The translations under genes were made by a program, and so were the position numbers. A stretch of 64,000 nucleotides of DNA from Anaerolineales bacterium (GTDB taxonomy: Bacteria > Chloroflexota > Anaerolineae > Anaerolineales > UBA4823). The notes below the pieces were generated by a model. It had not been told where the DNA came from. It saw nothing but the letters and a program-made list of their open reading frames with translations, and made no database searches. Every line of letters starts with the position of its first letter. The first letter of the stretch is position 1. Location: positions 72,142 to 136,141 of the forward strand of contig JANXBJ010000006.1 in assembly GCA_025057645.1 (NCBI GenBank). The letters are read 5' to 3'. This document shows, one piece after another, positions 1-8,454 of the stretch.

Positions 1-5
1 GCGAG

Positions 6-1460
6 GTGCTGCGCTACTGGGGAAGCTTCTCGCTTTGGATTCTGCTATTCCTACTCTCCACCTCCGCCTTCTTTTTCCTAGCCGCTTTCCATCTTCTCCC
101 TAACCTCCCGCTGGAGCAACTCCTTGAACTATGGAAAAGGCTTTGGCTCTACCTCTTCGGCCGGCACGGCTCAGTGGTGTTCGTGCGCAACGGCAAGATT
201 CTCGGCGGGGTGGGCGAGCAGAGCAAAAAGGGAGCAGGTCTGCTAGTCGTTGGGCCCCAAAGTGCTGTAATTGTTGAACAGAAAGACGGTCGAGTCACGC
301 ATACTAAAGTGTTTTTGGAGGGCATCGTTTTCCTTAAACCCGGGCAGAAGATTTGCGGCAGTCTCGATCTCCGCCCTCAACGCCGCTCTATTTCAGACCT
401 TCACGCCTACACCAAGGACGGAGTCGAAATCATCACAAATCTTTCTACAGTCTTTACTCTCGGAGAGTCGCCCGAGGTTCTGCTTGTCACTTATCACCAA
501 GACCCATCCCAAGATCAACTCAATGCCGACTCCTTACGGGTGATCCAACTCTCCGAACTCCCGCCCTCGCCCTCAAGCCTTCACCCGCTGCGCCACGTGG
601 TTTCGTCTCTCTCCGATGAAATTGATCACGACGATCGAGAAGAAATCCATCGCTTTGTGCAAAACTTCCACCGAGAAAGACCCGAGAATCTCTTCCCTAC
701 TGCGCAGGAAGAAGAAAAGAGGAGTAAAACCTCCGTAAACCCCGAGCAAATCCTAGCAGCTTTTTACGGCATTCCTGCTTCCCAACCGTCGCAAGGCGCA
801 ATGGACTGGACTGACTTCCCTCTCCAAATTGTCATCGATCTCTTTCGCGAGTTTCTCGCCTCAATTTCTTTCGAATCTATCTACTCTCCCCATCGCCGCC
901 CTACGCGTTCCCTAACCGAACTCAAATCCCAATTTTCAAAGCGTGCTCGCAATCAAGGTGCCCTTTGCTTCCAGTTCGTTCAGCGGAAAGACAATCTTCC
1001 TATTCGTGTCGGAGATGAGTGGCGAGTTTCTGAATTAATTTTCTATCCCGTCCAAAAGCTAACCACGCCAAAATTCCTACGCTCAAAGGGGATCAAGATC
1101 CTCAATGCAACATTCGGCGAACTCAGACCCGCCGATCAGGGCTTCGAAGCGCAACTTTTTGATCGGTGGCTTCGGGGTTACCGACTGCAGTTTCCAGACC
1201 AGGAAAGTACTGAGACTCAATCCGGCAGTGAAGGAAGGGAGCATATTGCCCAATTTCAAAAGCAATTGGCAGAAGCCTTAGAGCTGGCTTCGACCTCGAG
1301 TCATACTGCCCTCAGCCGATTTTTCACCCTGATCGAAGCCGAAATCGCAAATCCTTGGACCCAAAAATGGCTAGGCGAAAAGACTACAGACAAGCTTGAA
1401 CAATTGCGCAAAAAACTGCTTGAAACCAAGACGTCCCTACCCTCTAAAGAGCACCCATGA
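6..1460 (+). CDS. SPFH/band-7-like membrane protein (first of a pair)
   Basis: This 484-residue protein begins with a GTG five bases from the window edge, so the true start may lie upstream. Residues about 8-28 form a hydrophobic membrane segment. A soluble region follows; residues about 80-155 (starting VVGPQSAVIVEQ and containing FLKPGQKI, LDLRPQRRSI and TKDGVEI) fit the pattern of SPFH/band-7 domains. The rest, about 160-484, is polar and charged, ending in a Lys/Glu-rich helix. The stop overlaps the next gene by four bases (ATGA), so the two are translationally coupled, and the next protein has the same layout. SPFH proteins usually form oligomeric membrane scaffolds. The family assignment rests on the pattern alone, and a specific role cannot be given. 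Confidence 0.6.
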   Translation: MLRYWGSFSLWILLFLLSTSAFFFLAAFHLLPNLPLEQLLELWKRLWLYLFGRHGSVVFVRNGKILGGVGEQSKKGAGLLVVGPQSAVIVEQKDGRVTHTKVFLEGIVFLKPGQKICGSLDLRPQRRSISDLHAYTKDGVEIITNLSTVFTLGESPEVLLVTYHQDPSQDQLNADSLRVIQLSELPPSPSSLHPLRHVVSSLSDEIDHDDREEIHRFVQNFHRERPENLFPTAQEEEKRSKTSVNPEQILAAFYGIPASQPSQGAMDWTDFPLQIVIDLFREFLASISFESIYSPHRRPTRSLTELKSQFSKRARNQGALCFQFVQRKDNLPIRVGDEWRVSELIFYPVQKLTTPKFLRSKGIKILNATFGELRPADQGFEAQLFDRWLRGYRLQFPDQESTETQSGSEGREHIAQFQKQLAEALELASTSSHTALSRFFTLIEAEIANPWTQKWLGEKTTDKLEQLRKKLLETKTSLPSKEHP

Positions 1461-2743
1461 GACGGCTTTACGGTCCTCTATCCCCGCTCTGCCTTTTCCT
1501 TTCCAGCTTTCTCCGCGGACAACATGCCTGGGGACGGCTGCGGTTGTTCGGTCTACTCGTGCTCGGGATAGGGCTGGGTATGCTCTGGGGAGCTGCGTTA
1601 GAAAGCCGATCCCTCTATGCTACTGCTGAAAGGCTTAGGGGAAATACGCCTCTGCTCGGGGAACTTCCCACTCCTTTGCTTATCCTCCTGCTCGTCCCTT
1701 CGCAATGGAGATCTTTGCGATTCTTATTCGTGCCATTCTTGGCCTTCGGGCTTGCCTTTCTCCTCAGCGCTCGATACCTCCAAGACATTTACCATCTGCC
1801 GAGCTTTAGATCGGCCTTGCACTATCTCTTGGCCTGTCTTTTTGGAATTAGCTATCCGACCCTGAAAGTTGATCCCTCCGAAAGAGGGGACACCGAGTCC
1901 ACGCAGTCCTCCTACTTATTAGAAATTGGAGGGCCGGGTCACCTCCAGGTTCCTTCCGGATACGCAGTCGCAGTCAGCTCCCTCCGAGCTACCCCAAAGA
2001 TTTACTTAGAAGGGAAACACTTCCTCCTTCCAGGGGAGAGATTAGAAGAGATCGCCGATCTACGCGATCAGACGGATAGCATTGACGCCATCAGTACACT
2101 CTGCTACGAAGGCATTGCTATCCGAATTTCTGACGTGCATTTTGGCTATCGGCTGTGGCAAACGCCGCCGCCGGAACACGCCTTCACCTTTGGCAACGGC
2201 TTCAAGACCGCCTCCCTCTCTTTACAGCCCCTGCGTAGCCTGTTTCAAAGCCGGGTTGTGACCGAACAAGGGCTGACCGAGTGGCGGACGATGGTTAGGG
2301 GGATGATCCGCTCCGTCATCAGCGACTTTATCTACCGACATTCGGTCATTGAACTCCTTAGGCCTCCCGCAAACTACAATCCATACGCCGATCTCAAGCG
2401 AACCTTCCACTCACGCGCTTTCCGTGCCCGGCTGCGCAAAATGGGAACGGAACTGCTCTGGATCAACGTGGGCTTATTTGACTTGGACAAAGAGCCGCAT
2501 AAAAAGCTGCTCAAGCTATGGCAACACCGAGACACTCCCATATCTCCTCCTGCGGCAAGCGCCCCTCAGCCCGAGGATATGCCACAGGCCACTGAAAGCG
2601 GGCGCGCACGGGCTAAATTCACCGAAGAGATCCTAGAAACTCTAGAGTCCTCCCTTACTCCAGAAGAGGCAGTCGACAGACTACGATCGTTCCTGATGCT
2701 CTTCACTACCCCTCCCTCTACTCTTCAGTCCAATACCGATTGA
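1457..2743 (+). CDS. SPFH/band-7-like membrane protein (second of a pair)
   Basis: This 428-residue protein has several hydrophobic segments in its first 130 residues (about 27-50, 66-80, 86-110 and 120-135). An SPFH-like stretch follows (LEIGGPGHLQVPSGYAV, then GKHFLLPGERLEEIADLRDQ and YEGIAIRI), and the C-terminus is helical and basic. The pattern parallels the preceding protein (GPQSAVIVEQ, FLKPGQK, LDLRPQ), which suggests an old duplication or a heteromeric pair, as known for other SPFH proteins. Its ATG overlaps the TGA of the upstream gene. There is no clear terminator behind it; 195 bases separate it from the octanoyltransferase gene, which has its own -10 box. Function unknown. Confidence 0.6.
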   Translation: MRRLYGPLSPLCLFLSSFLRGQHAWGRLRLFGLLVLGIGLGMLWGAALESRSLYATAERLRGNTPLLGELPTPLLILLLVPSQWRSLRFLFVPFLAFGLAFLLSARYLQDIYHLPSFRSALHYLLACLFGISYPTLKVDPSERGDTESTQSSYLLEIGGPGHLQVPSGYAVAVSSLRATPKIYLEGKHFLLPGERLEEIADLRDQTDSIDAISTLCYEGIAIRISDVHFGYRLWQTPPPEHAFTFGNGFKTASLSLQPLRSLFQSRVVTEQGLTEWRTMVRGMIRSVISDFIYRHSVIELLRPPANYNPYADLKRTFHSRAFRARLRKMGTELLWINVGLFDLDKEPHKKLLKLWQHRDTPISPPAASAPQPEDMPQATESGRARAKFTEEILETLESSLTPEEAVDRLRSFLMLFTTPPSTLQSNTD

Positions 2744-2897
2744 CGAGAACATTCACCGAATCGTCTCTATAGCTTCTAATACTTCGGCAGCTCTACCCAC
2801 TGCAGAGACCGCCAACGCTCCTGCTCCGTTCGCGCGCCACAATCTACTTCTCTCATCCAAATTCAAAAAAGCCCAGCTTTGCCAAAGCACCGCAGAG

Positions 2898-2903
2898 TAT
2901 AAT
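2898..2903 (+). promoter_or_regulatory. Probable -10 box of the octanoyltransferase gene
   Basis: A perfect TATAAT lies 35 bases before the ATG at 2939, and an AAAAAGG Shine-Dalgarno sequence directly precedes that start. The -35 region is weak: TTGCCA occurs but only 13 bases upstream. Confidence 0.5.
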
Positions 2904-2938
2904 TAGAGACTCGACCACCGAATTGAGGCAAAAAGGAT

Positions 2939-3793
2939 ATGCAAACCACTTGGCGACTAGTGATTACTTCCCCGGCGCGTGGGGCGTGGAACATGGCGGT
3001 AGACGAGGCCATCCTAGAGGCCATTGGCAGGGAGCTAGTGCCACCGACATTGCGACTCTATAGCTGGGAGCCCCCTTGTCTGTCTTTGGGCTATGCGCAG
3101 CCGATTGGCGATGTCGACCTCGTTGCCCTGCTCGCCAACGGTTGGGACTTGGTTCGGCGTCCCACCGGGGGGCGGGCAATTCTCCACACTGATGAATTAA
3201 CGTACTCAGTCATCGGCCCTCACCATGAGCCACGCTTACAAGGGGGAGTCCTAGAAAGCTATCAACGGCTTTCTCAAGCTTTGCTCAAGGCTCTCGAGCT
3301 CCTCAATATTCCAGCACAAGTCCAACCTCTCGCCTCCTCTTCTGCCTCGAGTTTTCCTTCTCTGTCTGCTGCTTCTGTATCCAACGAGCTCAACCATCCC
3401 GTCTGCTTCGAGATCCCTTCAAACTACGAGCTCCTAGCCCAAGGCAGAAAAATCATCGGGAGCGCTCAAGCCAGGCGAAAAGAAGGGGTCTTACAGCACG
3501 GCTCTTTCCCCCTCTGCGGTGATCTCACTCGCATCTTGCAAGTCCTCAATTTTCCCGATGAAAACGCCCGCCTCGCAGCAAGAGAACGCCTGAAAGCTCA
3601 CGCCGCGACCGCAGAACAAGTATTAGGCGAAGCGATTAGTTGGCAGCAAGCTGCCGATGCAATGATTCAAGGCTTTGAGCTAGCCCTTGATCTGCGTTTT
3701 GTCAAGGCAGATTTAACTGGCTTTGAGATTGCCCGCGCCGAAGAACTATACCACGAAAAGTACACCAGCCTGGGCTGGAACCACCGTCTCTAA
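2939..3793 (+). CDS. lipM: Octanoyltransferase LipM / lipoate-protein ligase A family
   Basis: The 284-residue protein belongs to the BPL/LplA/LipB cofactor-transferase family. RRPTGGRA (73-80) and the following ILHTDELTYS form the lipoyl-binding core. Cys156 in CFEIPSNYEL is at the place of the catalytic cysteine of LipM-type octanoyltransferases, and Lys171 in GRKIIGSAQ is the conserved lysine. This combination points to transfer of octanoyl from acyl-carrier protein to a lipoyl domain (GcvH or E2) rather than ATP-dependent ligation, although a ligase cannot be excluded. The segment 131-152 is a Ser/Ala-rich insertion of low complexity. The stop codon overlaps the stop of the convergent DUF4230 gene. 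A lipoylation enzyme fits an organism with glycine-cleavage or 2-oxoacid dehydrogenase systems; none of those is in this window. Confidence 0.85.
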   Translation: MQTTWRLVITSPARGAWNMAVDEAILEAIGRELVPPTLRLYSWEPPCLSLGYAQPIGDVDLVALLANGWDLVRRPTGGRAILHTDELTYSVIGPHHEPRLQGGVLESYQRLSQALLKALELLNIPAQVQPLASSSASSFPSLSAASVSNELNHPVCFEIPSNYELLAQGRKIIGSAQARRKEGVLQHGSFPLCGDLTRILQVLNFPDENARLAARERLKAHAATAEQVLGEAISWQQAADAMIQGFELALDLRFVKADLTGFEIARAEELYHEKYTSLGWNHRL

Positions 3794-4479
3794 TCCCGAG
3801 GCTGTTCTTCAAAAACCACATCGCGATAGCCTAGCTGTAAAAACAAGCGCAGCAAATAAGCTTGGGCATTACGATTTGCTTGTTCTAGAATACCGTCCTC
3901 TAGAGCAGCCTTGCGAATTTCCTCTTCGGCCGCTTGACGAGCTTCGGTTTCAAGGTGAATGTTCCCTCGGGTCAACAGGCCGGTCTCCCGATCATAGACG
4001 TAGGACTTGGAATTGTCCAGGGTAGCAACGAAAATTTCTGCCTCCGGCAAACGGACGTAGAGCACCCCGTTTTCTAAACGCAAGTCCCTGGGACTTAGCT
4101 TCTCCAAATCCACCCCAGCGATAACCACCCCATGGGCGATTAGAAGCAGACGGTCACCGAAGAGAAAGCCAAACGTCCCTTGACCGCTTTCTGCGGTGAT
4201 CACTTTTTCGACCGAATATTGGATGGTCTCAAGGCGCGCCAAGGAACGAATAGAGTGAACAATGGTCACCGGATCGGGGAGAATAGTCGGAGTCGGGCTT
4301 AGGGCCTGCGCAACTTGGGTACTAAGGTTTTGAGTCAGTTCCGAGAGAGGCCTGACAGCAGATTGAGCTTGTCTTATCCCCTCCTCCACGGCATTGACCA
4401 TCAAGAAGCCGATCAACAAAAAGGCTCCAATCAGGAGCACCCCCAAGACGTACAGAGGAAGATTATTGCTTTTTCCCAT
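3790..4479 (-). CDS. DUF4230 membrane-anchored protein
   Basis: The protein has 229 residues from the chosen ATG. It has one N-terminal membrane segment (about 7-30, rich in Leu, Ile, Gly and Phe) and an extracytoplasmic domain matching DUF4230: an IQYSVEKVI strand, GDRLLLIAHG, VVIAGVDLEKL, LPEAEIF, then a helical tail with EARQAAEEEIRKAALEDGIL. The longer reading frame starts at 4515, but its first 12 codons contain a TATAAT box seven bases before the ATG at 4479, so I place the start there and infer a leaderless mRNA. The 3' end overlaps lipM convergently. The biochemical function of the family is not known. Confidence 0.8.
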   Translation of the reverse strand: MGKSNNLPLYVLGVLLIGAFLLIGFLMVNAVEEGIRQAQSAVRPLSELTQNLSTQVAQALSPTPTILPDPVTIVHSIRSLARLETIQYSVEKVITAESGQGTFGFLFGDRLLLIAHGVVIAGVDLEKLSPRDLRLENGVLYVRLPEAEIFVATLDNSKSYVYDRETGLLTRGNIHLETEARQAAEEEIRKAALEDGILEQANRNAQAYLLRLFLQLGYRDVVFEEQPRD

Positions 4480-4486
4480 AGATTTT

Positions 4487-4492
4487 ATTATA
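4487..4492 (-). promoter_or_regulatory. -10 box implying a leaderless DUF4230 transcript
   Basis: TATAAT on the minus strand lies seven bases before the ATG at 4479, with no room for a Shine-Dalgarno site. No good -35 is seen at the normal distance. Confidence 0.5.
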
Positions 4493-4538
4493 CTAGCTTC
4501 CACTCTCCAATTCACTTCTCGCTGACGAGTTCCATCCC

Positions 4539-4823
4539 ATGAGCGTCGGACTTCTAACCCTCCACCTCCAAATTCCGGGATGCCGCTCTCTCAAAGAAAA
4601 ACGCAGCCGTCTAAAACCCCTGATTGCCCGCCTGCGCAAAGAATTCAACGTTTCGGTAGCCGAAATGGACTTCCAAGATACATGGCAAGACTGCCTACTC
4701 ATGATTGCCACCGTGGGCAATCATCAAGACCACACCCAGCGTTCCCTTCGAGCTGTAACCGATTGGATCGAGCAATGTTGGCCGGACGTAACGATCGTCA
4801 ACGATAGCTATGAATTTCTCTGA
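4539..4823 (+). CDS. DUF503 / YlxP-like small protein
   Basis: The 94-residue protein matches the DUF503 family throughout: N-terminal GLLTLHLQIPGCRSLKEKRSRLKPLIARLRKEFNVSVAE, then QDTWQDCLLMIATV. The length is typical (about 90-95). Family members are often found beside translation and ribosome-maturation genes; B. subtilis YlxP is in the rbfA/infB region. Here it is followed by an SDR gene, with a one-base TGATG overlap. No obvious Shine-Dalgarno site precedes the ATG. The divergent DUF4230 gene begins 59 bases away. Confidence 0.85.
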   Translation: MSVGLLTLHLQIPGCRSLKEKRSRLKPLIARLRKEFNVSVAEMDFQDTWQDCLLMIATVGNHQDHTQRSLRAVTDWIEQCWPDVTIVNDSYEFL

Positions 4824-5626
4824 TGGAGGAAGACGTGGACCTCAAACTAAAGGGATTGCGCGCTTTGATCACTGGGGCTAGTCGCGGACTAGGCTTCGCC
4901 ACGGCCTTGAGACTCGCCGCCGAGGGGGTCAACCTAGCCATCAATAGCCGCAGCACAGAAAACCTGCAACACGCTGCCGAAAAAATTGAGCACGAAACCG
5001 GTTCCAGGCCCGTCATCGTTCCCGGCGATGTCGCCCAAAGAGAAGAGGCTGAACGAGTGGTCCACCGGGCGATCGATGCGCTGGGAGGCTTAGACCTCCT
5101 GGCGACCAACGCCGGTGGCCCTCCCCCGGGCAAGTTCGAGGAGCTAGATGATATTTCTTGGCAACAGGCTTTCGAGCTCTGTCTCATGATGCACGTTCGT
5201 CTCATTCGCGCCGCCCTGCCGGCCTTGCGCCGGTCCAAGGCTGCCTCGGTGGTCACCTTTACCTCGTATTCGGCAAAGCAACCTATTCCTAACTTGATCC
5301 TATCCAACACCTTGAGAGCCGGCGTTTTAGGCTTGACCAAAAGCCTTTCCCAAGAATACGGCCCGGAAGGTATCCGCTTTAATTCCGTGTTGCCCGCCTG
5401 GATCGAGACCGAACGCGTCCTAGCACTGATGGAACATCGCGCCCGAATTAACCAATCCAGCGTTGAAGAAGAAATACACAAACAGGCCCAGCAAAGTGTA
5501 TTCGGACGGATGGGCACCGCCGAAGAACTGGCTAGTGCAGTAGTGTTCCTCCTCTCCCCCGTTTCCTCCTATATCACCGGTGTCATGCTCACCGTCGATG
5601 GCGGAATGTATAAAGCGCTCTTCTAA
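4823..5626 (+). CDS. SDR-family oxidoreductase with atypical active site
   Basis: The 267-residue protein has the Rossmann motif TGASRGLG near residue 17 and NAGG near residue 95, so it binds NAD(P). The usual catalytic YxxxK is missing: after the serine region (TFTSYSAKQ) the chain reads NLILSNTLRAGVLGLTKSL. This LSN...RAG variant is known from a beta-ketoacyl-reductase-like SDR subgroup whose members lack the standard tetrad, so activity cannot be assumed. The ATG overlaps the DUF503 stop (TGATG). A GTG at 4835, preceded by GGAGGAAG, is an equally good start and would remove four residues. The gene converges with the acyltransferase gene. Confidence 0.8.
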   Translation: MEEDVDLKLKGLRALITGASRGLGFATALRLAAEGVNLAINSRSTENLQHAAEKIEHETGSRPVIVPGDVAQREEAERVVHRAIDALGGLDLLATNAGGPPPGKFEELDDISWQQAFELCLMMHVRLIRAALPALRRSKAASVVTFTSYSAKQPIPNLILSNTLRAGVLGLTKSLSQEYGPEGIRFNSVLPAWIETERVLALMEHRARINQSSVEEEIHKQAQQSVFGRMGTAEELASAVVFLLSPVSSYITGVMLTVDGGMYKALF

Positions 5627-5682
5627 ATTCCAAAGCCAACCCAGCCTTACACCCTGATCGATCCCGAAGCGCAGGGGAGAGC

Positions 5683-6621
5683 TTAGCTACACTCAGGGGG
5701 AGCGAAAACCGAAAGAATTTCTCCACCAGCCGGCAGTAGTGTAAAGCGATCGCGACTCAGGCTAACATGCTCCTCGAGGAGCTGCTGAGCCATAGCGACA
5801 ATTTTTTGCAACCCTCCGGTCGCGTCCTCTTCTAGCACTTGCCTTCCCTCAACAGGCGCGCCAAAAGAGAGATAGGGCACCCAGCGCTTTTTTTGCTCAC
5901 GCCAAAGCTGCTCGGCTATCTGCAGGTACTCAGCAATCACCAAGCGTTGTCGTAAAGATCTGCCCAGGCGAGTCAACGGATGACGAAAATATTTTTCGAA
6001 GAGGATATGGCTGCAGATCACCGTCTGCACCATAGTTTGCGGAACGCGGCGCAAGAAGAGAACCAAGCTTTCCGACCATTGCTCAAGATACCCTCGCGCC
6101 TCGGATAAGAAAGAAGGTTCCGGGTCTACACCCCCGCTGGGAAAGATAAGCAAGGTGCCGCCTGATTGGAGATGACGAATTGCCTCCAGAGCCGCCCATG
6201 CCCGCCCACTCCCTTGGCGCGGGACAAAGATCAGGTAGCGCTGCAGAGAAGGGAGCTTGCGCAGGAAATTCAGACCCGAAGCGAGAATGCGTAAGTCGTC
6301 GCGCGGTAAGCAAGCAGGGATCAACAAAGCATCAATGGCGCCGGGATGGTTCGCCGCAATGAGCAGAGCACCTCGGCGGGGGATGCTCTCCAAACCGCGC
6401 ACATATAACCCGCGCACAAATCTGGGCAACACCCAACGAGCAGCGGTTGCAAAGCCCTCGGTCGCAACTAGGGCATCGAACTGCAGGGCGATCTCAATAA
6501 ACTGGTCGAGCGGTTTTCGCATCACCCGCTCCACCAAACCCTTTAGCCAAGGTTGGCTATCGATGCCCAATAGGTGGTAAAATTCCTCGAGTATTGCTCG
6601 GCGCAGTTCCGGGTAGCTCAT
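5683..6621 (-). CDS. PlsC-like 1-acyl-glycerol-phosphate acyltransferase family protein
   Basis: The 312-residue protein has the acyltransferase block NHPGAID (NHxxxxD, motif I, about residues 100-106), followed by FVPRQGSGRAW and the glycine-rich IFPSGG block. Both are typical of membrane-associated glycerolipid acyltransferases. It probably adds an acyl chain to a lipid precursor; the exact acceptor is not visible. A start at 6639 is open, but its codons overlap a TATACT box located eight bases before the ATG at 6621, so the shorter form is preferred and the transcript would be leaderless. It is convergent with the SDR gene (56-base gap without a clear terminator) and divergent from yjbQ. 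Confidence 0.75.
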   Translation of the reverse strand: MSYPELRRAILEEFYHLLGIDSQPWLKGLVERVMRKPLDQFIEIALQFDALVATEGFATAARWVLPRFVRGLYVRGLESIPRRGALLIAANHPGAIDALLIPACLPRDDLRILASGLNFLRKLPSLQRYLIFVPRQGSGRAWAALEAIRHLQSGGTLLIFPSGGVDPEPSFLSEARGYLEQWSESLVLFLRRVPQTMVQTVICSHILFEKYFRHPLTRLGRSLRQRLVIAEYLQIAEQLWREQKKRWVPYLSFGAPVEGRQVLEEDATGGLQKIVAMAQQLLEEHVSLSRDRFTLLPAGGEILSVFAPPECS

Positions 6622-6629
6622 GTTAACAA

Positions 6630-6635
6630 AGTATA
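6630..6635 (-). promoter_or_regulatory. -10 box implying a leaderless acyltransferase transcript
   Basis: TATACT on the minus strand lies eight bases before the ATG at 6621. There is no Shine-Dalgarno site in between, and the -35 region is unclear. Confidence 0.45.
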
Positions 6636-6716
6636 ACATTAATTCCCTATGCTCTTCGTGGATTTCGCAGTTGAGACCCCCAAAAATCTCCTATCGATAA
6701 GAAAGGAAAACAGCCT

Positions 6717-7136
6717 ATGAAGTCCTATCGCAAGGAGTTATGGTTTAACGTTCCCACCCGGCGTGCCTTTATCAACATCACCCCACAAGTAGAAGAGGCC
6801 GTGCGCGAAAGCGGCATCCGCGAGGGGCTGGTTCTGGTCAACGCAATGCACATCACCGCCTCGGTATTTATCAACGATGACGAAGCCGGCCTCCATCAGG
6901 ATTACGAACGTTGGTTGGAGCAGCTTGCGCCCCATGAACCCACGAGCCAGTACTTGCACAACCGCACCGGCGAGGATAACGCCGATGCGCACCTCAAGCG
7001 ACAAATCATGGGTCGGGAAGTGGTTGTAGCTATCACAAACGGGCGCTTAGACTTCGGCCCGTGGGAGCAAATCTTCTACGGCGAATTTGACGGAAGGCGA
7101 AGGAAACGGGTTTTGATCAAAATTATTGGTGAATAA
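6717..7136 (+). CDS. yjbQ: YjbQ / UPF0047 family protein
   Basis: The 139-residue protein matches the YjbQ/UPF0047 family over its whole length: [15 protein letters not shown] at the N-terminus, [17 protein letters not shown] with the conserved histidine, [17 protein letters not shown], and [16 protein letters not shown] near the C-terminus. Members are annotated as secondary thiamine-phosphate synthases because the E. coli and archaeal proteins show weak activity of this kind; the real role is uncertain. The AAGGAAAA sequence nine bases before the ATG is a fair ribosome-binding site. A nested hairpin lies behind the stop codon, before the convergent aminotransferase gene. Confidence 0.88.
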   Translation: MKSYRKELWFNVPTRRAFINITPQVEEAVRESGIREGLVLVNAMHITASVFINDDEAGLHQDYERWLEQLAPHEPTSQYLHNRTGEDNADAHLKRQIMGREVVVAITNGRLDFGPWEQIFYGEFDGRRRKRVLIKIIGE

Positions 7137-7157
7137 AGAACTTCCTCACACTAAACA

Positions 7158-7206
7158 CCCTCACCCCAGCCCCTTTTGCCGTGCAAAAGAGGAAATGGGG
7201 TGAGGG
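7158..7206. terminator. Nested hairpin between convergent genes
   Basis: Outer arms CCCTCACCCC (7158-7167) and GGGGTGAGGG (7197-7206) are perfectly complementary. Inside them CTTTTGC (7173-7179) pairs with GCAAAAG (7183-7189) around a three-base loop. It lies between the ends of yjbQ and the aminotransferase gene and could stop transcription from both sides, but neither flank has a long T run. The pyrimidine/purine arms also resemble dispersed REP-like elements. Confidence 0.5.
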
Positions 7207-7234
7207 AAAAGACGGGGAGCAGAATCTAGCGAAG

Positions 7235-8341
7235 TTACTGAGCGTAAAACTCGTGGGCTAGCCGTACCAGCTTTTCATTCTCCTCGTGGGTGCCAATTGT
7301 TACTCGCCACCACCCATTACGGCCGAAGATATCCTCCTGCCCACGCAGAATAATCCCATTCTGTTCGGCATACTTGATCATATCTTTTCCGGGCTTTCCG
7401 GTATCGGTGCCGTCAAAGAGCATATAGTTTCCGTAGGAGTCGTAAACGACCAAGCCCGGGATATCTGCCAAGGCTTGCTTGTAAAATTCGATCTCACGAC
7501 GGTTAAACTCCACACGCTCGCGTAATGCCTCGCGATCCTCCAAAGCGGCCAAGGCTGCCCACATCGCAATCGTGCTGACATTCCAAGGGATCAAAGTCGC
7601 TGCGATCTGCATGATCACATCTCGATCACCCAGTGCATACCCAAAGCGCAAGCCGGCCAGACCATAGGCCTTAGAAAGGGTGCGGGAGATAATCACATTC
7701 TTGTAGTCCTTGACCAGCTTGACCATTGAACGTTCGAGATTGATGCCCGAATATTCAATGTAAGCTTCATCGATTACAAAGGGAATGCCGGTCTCGGCGA
7801 TACGGAGAATGTCTTTCTCATCCATGAAATTCCCCGTAGGATTGTTCGGATGCGCCACCACAATCACTTTGGTCTTCGGGGTAATAGCGTTCAGGATGGC
7901 GTCAGCGTCAAACAAAATCTGCTTATCCTTGTAAACCATCGAGGTAGAGACCAACTTCCCCCCAACAACAGTGCAGCGCAGCTTATAAATACCGAAGCAG
8001 GGTGTTTGCTGAATAATTTCCTCGCCCGGGGCGACAAAAGCGCGAAAGATCATATCAAAGATTTCCGAAGAGCCATTGCCGAGCAAGACATTCTCAGGCC
8101 CGGGCAAGCCATTGAGCTCAGCGATCTTGCTCCGCACAATTAACCCCTGATCCATGTAGCGGTTCGCCACGCGCGCATACTTCTCAATCGTCTTGATCAC
8201 ACTTTCGGGAGGAGGGAGCGGGTTCTCATTGGACATCATGCGTGCCATGTTCGGATTGCGCCAGGCAAGCTCGATGTGCGGGGAAATATACATGGGTACA
8301 CCCTTGATCCAAGGGACAAAGTAATCTTCAACTGGGGACAT
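7235..8341 (-). CDS. HisC-like class I/II PLP aminotransferase
   Basis: The 368-residue protein has the histidinol-phosphate-aminotransferase layout: SNENPLPPP near residue 37, NGSSEIFD (90-97), HPNNPTGN (164-171), DEAYIEY with Asp191 binding the PLP ring nitrogen, and Lys224 in SRTLSKAYGLAGLRFGY, which forms the Schiff base. The ORF extends to 8404, but the ATG at 8341 has AAAGGAGTG before it and a TATAAT box at 8378-8383, so the shorter form is chosen. HisC relatives also include threonine-phosphate decarboxylases and other amine-handling enzymes. The context (kinase, permease, transketolase, transaldolase, no his genes) suggests a role outside histidine synthesis. The substrate is unknown. 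Confidence 0.85.
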   Translation of the reverse strand: MSPVEDYFVPWIKGVPMYISPHIELAWRNPNMARMMSNENPLPPPESVIKTIEKYARVANRYMDQGLIVRSKIAELNGLPGPENVLLGNGSSEIFDMIFRAFVAPGEEIIQQTPCFGIYKLRCTVVGGKLVSTSMVYKDKQILFDADAILNAITPKTKVIVVAHPNNPTGNFMDEKDILRIAETGIPFVIDEAYIEYSGINLERSMVKLVKDYKNVIISRTLSKAYGLAGLRFGYALGDRDVIMQIAATLIPWNVSTIAMWAALAALEDREALRERVEFNRREIEFYKQALADIPGLVVYDSYGNYMLFDGTDTGKPGKDMIKYAEQNGIILRGQEDIFGRNGWWRVTIGTHEENEKLVRLAHEFYAQ

Positions 8342-8377
8342 AGACACTCCTTTCTCGCGAGAATTCTCAACTAAGAA

Positions 8378-8383
8378 ATTATA
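8378..8383 (-). promoter_or_regulatory. -10 box before the HisC-like gene
   Basis: A perfect TATAAT on the minus strand lies 36 bases before the ATG at 8341. It suggests that this last gene of the group can also be transcribed on its own. No clear -35 is visible. Confidence 0.45.
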
Positions 8384-8454
8384 CCGGGAACGGAAGAGTA
8401 GCACGACTCAGACCAGCTGCCCTCCCTCTTCCGCAGCCCCTGCGACCCGAAAAA

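Noticed and set aside
4798-5517. 239-codon open frame antisense to the SDR gene
   Set aside because: Low-complexity Ser/Arg/Ala composition, inside a real gene on the other strand.
7235-8341. Histidine biosynthesis hisC
   Set aside because: The fold fits HisC, but no other his gene is near and the context is catabolic; kept as HisC-like only.
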